Shown here in pieces: positions 7,700 to 15,516 of a stretch of 16,821 nucleotides of DNA; position 1 is the stretch's first letter; the number at the start of each line of letters is the position of its first letter. The position numbers and the translations under genes were made by a program. Below the pieces are notes generated by a model. It saw nothing but the letters and a program-made list of their open reading frames with translations. It was not told where the DNA came from and did not search any database. The DNA is from Bacteroidota bacterium. Lineage in GTDB: Bacteria > Bacteroidota > Bacteroidia > Cytophagales > Cyclobacteriaceae. Location: NCBI GenBank assembly GCA_024643595.1, contig JAHEMS010000017.1, forward strand, positions 1-16,821, given 5' to 3'.

Positions 7700-10312
7700 A
7701 TGATAAAGATGGTACTGACCGTCAAGGGGAAAATTTTAATGACGGTATTGACGGTCGTGTTTTTGTTTGCGCTCTTTATTCTCTTTTACTTCCCCGCCCG
7801 CCAGGAGCGCTACCTCATTGAAAATTACAATGCCGAGGTAGAAAATTTCGCTAAAACGGTTGCCCTCGGTGTTAAGATCGCGCTCACTGAACAAAATTTT
7901 GAAGGCGTTGAAACCGCCATTGACTTTGTTAGAAATGATCAGCGGCTGGTGTACGTAAGCTTAATCCAGTCGGATTCAATACCGGGCCCTGGCGGCAACG
8001 GAGTTAAAATCGAAAAAACAATTTTTAAATCTTTTCCCGACGACGCCCAGGTGGATCCCGATGCCACCTCCAGCGAACTATTTATTATCAAGAGCGCCCC
8101 GTTTACTTCACCGATAATGAACGGTGAAATCCAATTGAGTTTTACCACGGAAGAAATCATCAATAGCCGGAATCAAATACGGATCACCTCATTAATTGCA
8201 AGCCTTATTGTCTTTGCCATCGGATTGGTGATCGGATATCTGCTCGCCCGAAATATTTCCAAACCAGTACTGGCTTTGCGCGATGCCGCGAATAAAGTAG
8301 GCGAAGGCGATCTCACACAATCCGTAAAAAATATATCGCGTGATGAGATCGGAGAATTGAGTATCGCCTTTAATAAAATGGTAAGAGATCTTAGTGTTGA
8401 AGCATCGCTGGAACGGGTGCGAACAAAGGCCATGGCCATGGAGATAAGCAGCGATCTTGAAATTACCATAGCCTCAGTCCTGCTTGAGCTGGATCACATT
8501 GGCCTGGCTTCCGAATATAGCGGTATCGGTATTATCGATGGCAAAAGCCAGCGAGCGGATTTCTGGACTTCCAGTGTGCTGGAAGGAGGAAATGGTAAAT
8601 TATTTAAAGGATCAATTTCACTTTCAGAACATCCGTTTCTGACAGAGATATATAACTCCTGGCAGAAACAACAGCCATTCACCTATATACTCAGGGGTGA
8701 AGATTATCAGCGGTATTACCGTTTGTTTGAAAATAAAAACATACAGCTCGCGGAAGAATTTGTGGCGGAAACTTCATCCAAAGCAATGCAGTTTTGCTAC
8801 ACTGCCATGTTTGCCAATGGAGCGATTAGTATTTTCAGAAAAAAGTCGCTGGAAGATGGAAACATGCAAATATTACAACGTTTTGCCGATGTATTTCACC
8901 TGGCATACACCCGCTATCAGGATCTGAGGAACTCCGAAATAAATGCACTTAAAGAACTAAAGCAGGCATCATTGAGCCGGGTGAGGGGTGAAATTGCCAG
9001 CATGCGCACGCCCAAAGATTTACAACGAATAACGCCCATAATATGGAAAGAGCTGACTGCGCTGGGAGTTCCCTTTATTCGATGTGGCGTGTTTATCGTA
9101 GACAAGTCACAGAAAGCGCTGCAGTCTTTTCTGTCATCACCAAGTGGTGAGTCCTTGAGCGTATTCATCCTTCCCTATGAAACCCATGAAATCGCGTCAA
9201 AGATTTTTGATCACTGGAGTAAAGGAGTATCCTTTATTGAACATTGGAACCAGGATCAGTTCCTCAACTTCATGAACTTAATGATCGCAGAAGGACGGAT
9301 TAAAAATCAAAAATCTTACCTGGGTGAAGCCAGTGCCCCAACATCGCTGCATCTTCACTTTTTTCCATTTAATCATGGCATGATGTACGTAGGTAGTGAC
9401 AAGCCCTTGTCTGCGGAAGATTTTCAGACGGTGGAAACGCTGACAGAGTCATTTGCCATGGCCTATGCCCGCTATGAAGATTTCACCCAACTGGAAGTAG
9501 CGAATTACAAAATGGAATTGACGTTGCACGAATTGAAATCGACGCAGTCTCAGTTAATTCAATCCGAAAAAATGGCCTCCCTGGGAGAACTGACTGCGGG
9601 GATCGCACATGAAATTCAGAACCCATTGAATTTCGTAAATAATTTTTCAGAAGTAAACAAAGAATTGCTGGCTGAACTGAAAGAAGAAATAGACAATGGA
9701 AATTATTCAGACGTCAAGGTCATCGCGGATGATGTCATCAGCAACGAAGAAAAAATTATCCATCACGGCAAGCGGGCCGATGCGATTGTAAAAGGCATGT
9801 TACAGCATTCGAGGAGCAGCTCAGGGGTTAAAGAACCAACCGATATCAATGCGCTGACCGACGAATATTTACGATTGGCTTATCACGGACTACGGGCCAA
9901 AGACAAGTCGTTTAACGCGGGCATTAAAACGGAATATGATGAAAGCATCGGCAACATCAACCTCATGCAGCAGGATATAGGGCGGGTGGTTCTCAATTTA
10001 ATTACCAACGCCTTCTATGCCGTCAATGAAAAAAATAAGGAACACCATACAGGCTATGAACCAACCGTATCGGTAGTGACCAAGCGGGTAGGAAAGAAAA
10101 TTCAGATTAAAGTGATCGACAATGGAAACGGCATTCCTAAAAATATTCTGGATAAAATCTATCAGCCCTTCTTCACCACCAAACCTACAGGGCAAGGTAC
10201 TGGCCTGGGACTTTCATTGAGTTATGATATTGTAAAAGCACACAACGGGGAAATAAAAGTAGAAACAAATGAGGGAGTCGGTAGTGAGTTCATGGTTGAA
10301 TTGCCCGGCTAA
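7700..10312 (+). CDS. HAMP sensor histidine kinase with two GAF-like units
   Basis: The product has 870 residues. Membrane helix 1 (about 10-31) is followed by a periplasmic loop (about 32-160), helix 2 (about 163-183), and HAMP (about 184-236, RNISKPVLALRDAANKVGEG with DEIGEL). Two tandem copies of a roughly 187-residue GAF-like unit start at ASLERVR (235) and ASLSRVR (423) and end in AYTRYQD and AYARYED. Then come a coiled coil, HisKA with His637, and an ATPase domain with DNGNGIP at Asp807. The kinase core nearly matches the propeller kinases on either side, but the sensor half is unrelated to theirs. The gene lies 44 bases after the small binding-protein gene and probably belongs to the same operon, so its periplasmic loop may read that protein's liganded state (inference). 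Met4 at 7709 is an alternative start. No receiver follows directly. Confidence 0.93.
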   Translation: MIKMVLTVKGKILMTVLTVVFLFALFILFYFPARQERYLIENYNAEVENFAKTVALGVKIALTEQNFEGVETAIDFVRNDQRLVYVSLIQSDSIPGPGGNGVKIEKTIFKSFPDDAQVDPDATSSELFIIKSAPFTSPIMNGEIQLSFTTEEIINSRNQIRITSLIASLIVFAIGLVIGYLLARNISKPVLALRDAANKVGEGDLTQSVKNISRDEIGELSIAFNKMVRDLSVEASLERVRTKAMAMEISSDLEITIASVLLELDHIGLASEYSGIGIIDGKSQRADFWTSSVLEGGNGKLFKGSISLSEHPFLTEIYNSWQKQQPFTYILRGEDYQRYYRLFENKNIQLAEEFVAETSSKAMQFCYTAMFANGAISIFRKKSLEDGNMQILQRFADVFHLAYTRYQDLRNSEINALKELKQASLSRVRGEIASMRTPKDLQRITPIIWKELTALGVPFIRCGVFIVDKSQKALQSFLSSPSGESLSVFILPYETHEIASKIFDHWSKGVSFIEHWNQDQFLNFMNLMIAEGRIKNQKSYLGEASAPTSLHLHFFPFNHGMMYVGSDKPLSAEDFQTVETLTESFAMAYARYEDFTQLEVANYKMELTLHELKSTQSQLIQSEKMASLGELTAGIAHEIQNPLNFVNNFSEVNKELLAELKEEIDNGNYSDVKVIADDVISNEEKIIHHGKRADAIVKGMLQHSRSSSGVKEPTDINALTDEYLRLAYHGLRAKDKSFNAGIKTEYDESIGNINLMQQDIGRVVLNLITNAFYAVNEKNKEHHTGYEPTVSVVTKRVGKKIQIKVIDNGNGIPKNILDKIYQPFFTTKPTGQGTGLGLSLSYDIVKAHNGEIKVETNEGVGSEFMVELPG

Positions 10313-10574
10313 TCAAATCCTATGAAGTCATTATTTTGGATACCGATATTATGGATTGGGTTTTTGGGCATTGAATCTTCAATATGAGCCAACAGTTTCA
10401 GTAAGTACAAGAAAATTGGGAGACAAAATTGAAATCAAAGTAAAAGACAACGGCAACGGAATTCCGGACTCCATCAAAGAAAAAATATTTCAACCATTCT
10501 TTACTACAAAGCCCACAGGACAGGGAACGGGGTTGGGACTTTCATTAAGCTATGATATTGTGAAAATATGGGGC

Positions 10575-10844
10575 GTGCCTACGGCACTCGGGATTGTGTG
10601 TTATTGAAACGCTGGACTAAAGTCCGGCTTTACAAGATGAAGCGAGCCTACGGCTCTTCGTCAGATAATGGGAAATGTTTATGAGCAGACAGAGGCGTAG
10701 CCTTGACTGAATCAGTGACAATGGACTTCAGAACGTTGCCTAAGGAACCAAGAACAAATGAGAGCCGAAGGCTCGTTGATATTATAACAACGGACTTCAG
10801 TCCGTTGAAAAATCGAATAGCCATAAAATGAGAGCCGTAGGCCT
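10575..10844. repeat. Array of alternating short palindromes (REP/BIME-like)
   Basis: Two hairpin types alternate. Type A is GAGCC-NNN-GGCTC or a close relative: 10575-10587, 10644-10656, 10693-10703, 10762-10774 and a degenerate copy at 10832-10844. Type B is GGACT-NN-AGTCC with flanks: 10612-10627, 10719-10738 (degenerate) and 10788-10807. Centres lie at about 10581, 10620, 10650, 10698, 10729, 10768, 10798 and 10838, giving steps of about 30 (A to B) and 39-40 (B to A), a unit of about 70 bases. Loop sequences show that the first three elements (loops TAC, AA, TAC) are reverse-oriented and the last five (GTA, TTC, GAA, TTC, GTA) forward-oriented, meeting head to head near 10675. AAATGAGAGCCG recurs at 10756 and 10826. 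No coding function is seen. Confidence 0.75.
10788..10807. repeat. Best-preserved type B hairpin
   Basis: CAACGGACT and AGTCCGTTG form a perfect 9-base-pair stem around a TC centre. The element at 10719-10738 matches it at 17 of 20 positions but has lost part of the pairing, which marks it as a decayed copy. Confidence 0.8.
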
Positions 10845-11175
10845 GAAACATATACACAGAAACTAATGGCTAATACCGACCATCAGATCTACCTGCAGAC
10901 TGTTGTCGTCGTGAAATTCCACACAGCCGCTCGGACAAAAGATGGACAAGGATCAATATTTTTTGTTCTATTGCCATCAGCCTGAATCATCCGATGATAA
11001 CCAAAACAAATCTCCACAATCCCTTAATCCGATTAATCAGTGATGCAGCAATTATAGTATTTAGAAGGTGCATCAATGGCTTATATTACTTAATTTACCG
11101 TCTAACATTTGTTGCTCAATGGCATTTGAAAGAGATTTCCAATCAATTACGCTCCGCCCAATTAAGATACTTTTC

Positions 11176-14100
11176 ATGCCAATGAAATTTTACGTCTCTG
11201 CTTTTATTTTATTTTGTTTTACGCTGGCGATAAAAAAAGTGGAAGCTCAAATTGAAAAAGTAGCACCAAAAGTTTCCCTATCCAGTGAAGCACCCACCTT
11301 ACGATTCGAGCAACTTAGTATTGAAGATGGCCTTGCGCAGGGCAGTGCTAATAGCATTATGCAGGATAAGCAAGGCTTTATTTGGATTGCCACCCAAGGT
11401 GGTCTGCACCGCTATGATGGCTATGGTTTTAAAATCTTCACCTCTGTACCTTTTGATACCACCTCGCTTTCAGATAGTTGGGTCTGGAACGCAAGCGAAG
11501 CCAGTAATGGAGACCTTTGGGTGACAACCGAAGGTGGAGGACTTAATCGATTAAATCCGATCTCAGGCTCTGCTGTGCATTATCGCAATAATCCTAAAGA
11601 TTCAACCAGTATCTCCAGCGACCGACCCTTTCATGCATTTGAGGCAAGCAATGGAGACCTTTGGGTGAGTACATTTAGTAATGGACTAAATCGAATGCGT
11701 GTTGGAGAAGATGGCAAGTTTTCTCATTACCGGTATCACCCGGAAGATCCAAACTCAATCAGTTCTGACCAGGTATACTGGATAAGTGAAGACGCTGATG
11801 GGCAAATATGGGTAGGATCTGCCAACGGGTTAAATCGAATTGATCCAAAAACAGAATTGATAACAAAATATCTATATGATCCGTCCGTCAATCCGGGTTA
11901 TAATCAGCCACAAAATGTACTTGGGCAATACATTTCTGCGGGTAATCAGGGAACCTTATGGCTTGCTACAGGCAATGGCCTTGTCAGACTGAACAGTATA
12001 ACAAGCGAGCATAAACGGTTTCTTATTGAACCCAATAACGGTAGTATAAATCCTCTCAATTTTATCCACGAAGTAAGACCTGATCCAACTGATCCCAACA
12101 TACTCTGGGTGGGAGGACCGGGCACTGGTATTGCAAGATTTGATATACGCACAGAAAAGTTTACCAGCTACCGTAAGGATGCGCGCGACAAAAATAGTTT
12201 ACGCGATAATCAAGTTGTATCCCTTTTTCTGGATCGAACTGGAATGATGTGGGCAGGAACAATTACAGAAGGAATCAATGCATTCAATCCTGGGGCAGTT
12301 AATTTTAGAAATATAAAAAATATTCCTGAGGACCCTTCAAGCCTGGCGCCCGGCATTGTTTGGGGTGTGTATGAAGACAGCCAGGGAAGCTTATGGGTAG
12401 GATCTGATGTTGGAGCAGGTGGAGACTTTCTTACACAATTCGATGCGAAAACCAGAAAGGTGAAACGACACCAACACGATCCCAATAATCAAAGCACATT
12501 ACTTCCGGGAAGTCCGAGGGCTTTTGCTGAAGATGAAAATGGGCAGTTTTGGGTGGCCGGATCGGGTGGACTCAGCCTTTTCGATCGTAACACAGGAAAA
12601 GTGACTCGCTTTGGGCGAGAGCGAACAGCGAAAAATCGGGGCCGAAATAACATTTTTGTAATAAATCCAATTGTGGGGAATCGGAATGAACTGTGGGTTG
12701 GTAGTGGAGGTGGTCTTGATCGTTTTAACACGCGTACAAAAGTTTTCACACGTATTCCACTTTCTCTGGATACTACCGTTTTTGAGCCTGTTGTTTTAGC
12801 TATGCTGCAGGATGTTAATGCAACGGTTTGGCTTGGCACTAGTAAAGGGCTGCTCCATATTGATTCGTCCGGGAAGGTTACTATAGAGTCGGCCTATGAT
12901 TCACAAGATAAGACCAAGATCAGTAATAATTCCATTCGTTGTATTGTTGAGCGTAAATCAGAACCAGGAGTACTCTGGCTAGGTATGACTGATGGTGCCG
13001 GATTAAATCGATTTGATACGAAAACAGGAAAAGCCACACACATCACCATGAAAGAGGGGCTTCCTAGTAATACCTTGTATGGTATGCTTGAAGATGAAAA
13101 TGGTACACTTTGGATGAGCACCAATAACGGCATTAGCAACTACGATCCAGACACTAAGCAGTTTAGAAATTATGGCCTCGATGACGGCCTGATGGCACTT
13201 GAATTTAACCAGAGTGCCTTTACAAAAGGGGCTAGTGGAGTATTTTACTTTGGCAATGGATTGGGGGTTACGGCTTTTGAACCCCAATATTTAAGTACCA
13301 ACTCCATTCCTCCGCAGGTTGTTATCACAGATATTAAACTCTTCAATAAGCCTATTAAAGTTGGCCCGGATTCTCCACTAAAGAAACCACTTTCGCAAAA
13401 TCCGGAGATCAAACTTAATTACGATCAGAATGAGATCAGCATTGATTTTGTAGCACTCCATTTTGCCAATCCTGAAAAAAATAGTTACAGTTATACGTTG
13501 GAGGGTTTTGATGATGAATGGATTGAAGCGGGTAACAAGCGCTCGGCAACATACACCAACCTCCCTGCCGGAGATTACACATTCCATGTAAAAGCGGCAA
13601 ACGCGGATGGAGTTTGGAACGAAAAAGGAGCGTCTCTTCAATTTACCATATTGCCACCCTGGTATAAAACATGGTGGGCCTATCTATTATTCATCGCTCT
13701 ATTTGCTGCTGCTGTTTTTGGTATCGATCGCATTCAAAGACGCATTATCTCAAAGAAGGAAGGTGAGCGATCAGCCTTGCGGGAGGCGGAACTTCGTGCT
13801 GAAGCGGAAAACAAACGCAGAGCGGATACCGAAGAACTCAGTAAAATAGGACGGGCTATAACCTCCACACTTTCGATCAGTAAGATCATAGAAACAGTTT
13901 ATGAAAATGTAAATGCATTAATGGATGCATCCGTTTTTGGAGTTGGCATTTATAATAAAGAAAAAAGTCGTATCGATTTTCCATCAACAAAAGAGGATGG
14001 TGTAATGTTGTCTCCTTATTCAAATCATTTGGATGAAGATCGCTGGCTTTCGATCTGGTGCTTCAAAAACAAAAAAGAAATTGTAATCTCAGACTTTGAG

Positions 14101-15129
14101 AACGAATACGATAAATATATAAAGACCTACGGAAAACCTTTAGAGGGTAAAACTCCAAACTCAATTATTTACATGCCATTGATGTTACAAGATCAGGTCA
14201 TTGGCGTTATTACCACGCAGAGTTTCAAAAAAGACGCGTACACGGAGTACCACGTAAACCTGTTGAGGAACCTGGCCAACTATGCAGCCATTGCGCTTGA
14301 CAATGCTTCCGCTTACAGAAAGCTTGATGCCACATTGAACGAACTTCAGTCAACTCAGCAGCAACTCATTCAATCCGAAAAGATGGCCAGCTTAGGTGAA
14401 CTCACTGCCGGCATTGCGCATGAAATTCAGAATCCACTCAACTTTGTTAATAATTTTTCTGAAGTGAATAAAGAGTTGTTGCTGGAAATGAATGAGGAGA
14501 TCTCCATTGGGAACTTTGATGAGGCTAAACTTATCGCCAGGAGCGTTATCGACAACGAAGAAAAGATCATCTTTCATGGCAAGCGTGCCGATGGTATTGT
14601 GAAGGGGATGTTACAGCATTCCAGAAGCAGTTCTGGTGTGAAAGACCCTACCGATATAAACGCACTGGCGGATGAATATTTACGACTGGCTTATCACGGC
14701 CTTCGTGCCAAAGACAAAGCTTTCAATGCAGCAATAAAGACCAGCTTTGATGAAAATGTAGGCACGGTCAACGTTGTACCACAGGATATGGGCCGGGTAA
14801 TTCTCAATCTGATCATCAATGCTTTCTATGCGGTCACGGAGAGAAAAAATCAATCAGTCACGGCTGATTATGAACCTACCGTAACCGTGAATACAAAAAG
14901 AATGGCCCGGCACGTAGAGATACGGGTTAGTGATAACGGAAACGGAATCTCTCAAACCATCATAGAAAAAATATTCCAGCCTTTCTTCACTACAAAACCT
15001 TCGGGAAAGGGAACCGGTTTAGGGCTGAGCATGAGTTACGAAATCGTAACCAAAGCGCATGGTGGAGAATTGAAAGTGGAAACCACGGAAGGAGAAGGGA
15101 CTACATTTATTATTATATTGCCTAACTAA
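11176..15129 (+). CDS. Double-propeller/Y_Y_Y sensor histidine kinase with GAF domain
   Basis: The product has 1317 residues from the ATG at 11176. The frame is open back to 11068, but only starts at 11176 or 11182 put the signal peptide (FYVSAFILFCFTLAIKKVEAQ) at the N-terminus. Fourteen Reg_prop blades follow (first GFIWIATQGGLHRYDGYG, last near GVFYFGNGLGVTAFEP), then Y_Y_Y (about 745-825), membrane anchor (about 830-852), coiled coil, a cytoplasmic GAF domain (about 890-1050), HisKA with His1082, and an ATPase domain with DNGNGIS at Asp1253. It differs from its paralogues in the added GAF domain and one extra residue in YEIVTKAHGG near the C-terminus. A receiver gene starts 3 bases after the stop, so this kinase is the probable partner of the two regulators that follow. 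It likely integrates a periplasmic and a cytoplasmic signal (inference). Confidence 0.95.
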   Translation: MPMKFYVSAFILFCFTLAIKKVEAQIEKVAPKVSLSSEAPTLRFEQLSIEDGLAQGSANSIMQDKQGFIWIATQGGLHRYDGYGFKIFTSVPFDTTSLSDSWVWNASEASNGDLWVTTEGGGLNRLNPISGSAVHYRNNPKDSTSISSDRPFHAFEASNGDLWVSTFSNGLNRMRVGEDGKFSHYRYHPEDPNSISSDQVYWISEDADGQIWVGSANGLNRIDPKTELITKYLYDPSVNPGYNQPQNVLGQYISAGNQGTLWLATGNGLVRLNSITSEHKRFLIEPNNGSINPLNFIHEVRPDPTDPNILWVGGPGTGIARFDIRTEKFTSYRKDARDKNSLRDNQVVSLFLDRTGMMWAGTITEGINAFNPGAVNFRNIKNIPEDPSSLAPGIVWGVYEDSQGSLWVGSDVGAGGDFLTQFDAKTRKVKRHQHDPNNQSTLLPGSPRAFAEDENGQFWVAGSGGLSLFDRNTGKVTRFGRERTAKNRGRNNIFVINPIVGNRNELWVGSGGGLDRFNTRTKVFTRIPLSLDTTVFEPVVLAMLQDVNATVWLGTSKGLLHIDSSGKVTIESAYDSQDKTKISNNSIRCIVERKSEPGVLWLGMTDGAGLNRFDTKTGKATHITMKEGLPSNTLYGMLEDENGTLWMSTNNGISNYDPDTKQFRNYGLDDGLMALEFNQSAFTKGASGVFYFGNGLGVTAFEPQYLSTNSIPPQVVITDIKLFNKPIKVGPDSPLKKPLSQNPEIKLNYDQNEISIDFVALHFANPEKNSYSYTLEGFDDEWIEAGNKRSATYTNLPAGDYTFHVKAANADGVWNEKGASLQFTILPPWYKTWWAYLLFIALFAAAVFGIDRIQRRIISKKEGERSALREAELRAEAENKRRADTEELSKIGRAITSTLSISKIIETVYENVNALMDASVFGVGIYNKEKSRIDFPSTKEDGVMLSPYSNHLDEDRWLSIWCFKNKKEIVISDFENEYDKYIKTYGKPLEGKTPNSIIYMPLMLQDQVIGVITTQSFKKDAYTEYHVNLLRNLANYAAIALDNASAYRKLDATLNELQSTQQQLIQSEKMASLGELTAGIAHEIQNPLNFVNNFSEVNKELLLEMNEEISIGNFDEAKLIARSVIDNEEKIIFHGKRADGIVKGMLQHSRSSSGVKDPTDINALADEYLRLAYHGLRAKDKAFNAAIKTSFDENVGTVNVVPQDMGRVILNLIINAFYAVTERKNQSVTADYEPTVTVNTKRMARHVEIRVSDNGNGISQTIIEKIFQPFFTTKPSGKGTGLGLSMSYEIVTKAHGGELKVETTEGEGTTFIIILPN

Positions 15130-15132
15130 ATT

Positions 15133-15516
15133 ATGACTATGAAGATATTAGTTGTAGACGATGAACAGGATGTAAAAATCTTATTTGAACAGCGTTTCAG
15201 AAAAGAAATCAGAAGCGGACAGGTGGAATTTGTATTTGCCTTTTCCGGGGAAGATGCCCTCATTCAACTGAACAAATGGGAACATGAAGCCATGTTGATT
15301 CTCTCCGACATTAATATGCCGGGTATGAGTGGTCTGCAATTGCTGGAGAACGTAAAGAAAAAATATATGAAGCCGCCTCCGGTGGTCATGATGATCACTG
15401 CCTATGGCGATGCGGAGAATCACAAAATAGCCAAAGAATTAGGTGCTGATGATTTCCTCACCAAACCGGTAGATTTTACCATGCTGAAAGAAAAACTTAA
15501 CTTATCCGACAAATGA
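15133..15516 (+). CDS. Stand-alone response regulator receiver
   Basis: The product has 127 residues and is a single CheY-like receiver with no output domain. Acidic pocket Asp9-Asp10, phospho-accepting Asp59 in LSDINMPGMSG, switch Thr89 in MITAYGD and Lys111 in TKPVD are all present, so it should be phosphorylatable. The start at 15133 lies 3 bases after the kinase stop; Met3 (15139) is an alternative. Its last codons overlap the next gene by 4 bases (ATGA). It may act as a phosphate shuttle or sink, or through protein-protein contact. It shares an unusual helix-1 segment (FRKEIRSG, then FVFAFSGEDA) with the receiver of the next protein, so the two probably arose by duplication. Confidence 0.95.
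   Translation: MTMKILVVDDEQDVKILFEQRFRKEIRSGQVEFVFAFSGEDALIQLNKWEHEAMLILSDINMPGMSGLQLLENVKKKYMKPPPVVMMITAYGDAENHKIAKELGADDFLTKPVDFTMLKEKLNLSDK

Larger units (their letters stand above)
10322..10985 (+). pseudogene. Remnant of a sensor histidine kinase: deleted, frameshifted and interrupted
   Basis: Three pieces of one former kinase gene can be read. First, an ATG at 10322, 9 bases after the previous stop, opens a signal-peptide-like stretch (MKSLFWIPILWIGFLGIESS) that stops at 10387. Second, a different frame (from about 10380) encodes an ATPase fragment QYEPTVSVSTRKLGDKIEIK, DNGNGIP, TTKPTGQGTGLGLSLS, ending at SYDIVK (10565). Third, after about 370 bases of hairpin-rich DNA, the terminal piece TKDGQGSIFFVLLPSA and a stop (10935-10985) match the C-termini of the intact kinases. 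The sensor, anchor and phospho-accepting His are gone, so it cannot be a working kinase. An out-of-frame internal deletion plus an insertion explains the pattern. That the three pieces come from one gene is inferred from order and homology. Confidence 0.75.

Noticed and set aside
10356..10607. A small stand-alone ATPase-domain protein, such as an anti-sigma-factor-type kinase.
   Set aside because: The apparent start is a TTG inside the signal-peptide remnant, the N-box is missing, and the end runs into the hairpin array; it is a broken kinase piece.
10575..10844. CRISPR array.
   Set aside because: The repeats are 10-20-base palindromes of two alternating types, with no long identical direct repeat, no constant spacers and no cas genes.
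11104..11111. Promoter -7 element AACATTTG before the third propeller kinase.
   Set aside because: It matches 7 of 8, but no TTTG is found at the expected upstream distance.
11068..11175. ATG at 11068 as the start of the third propeller kinase.
   Set aside because: It would place 36 unrelated residues before a clear signal peptide that begins at 11176.
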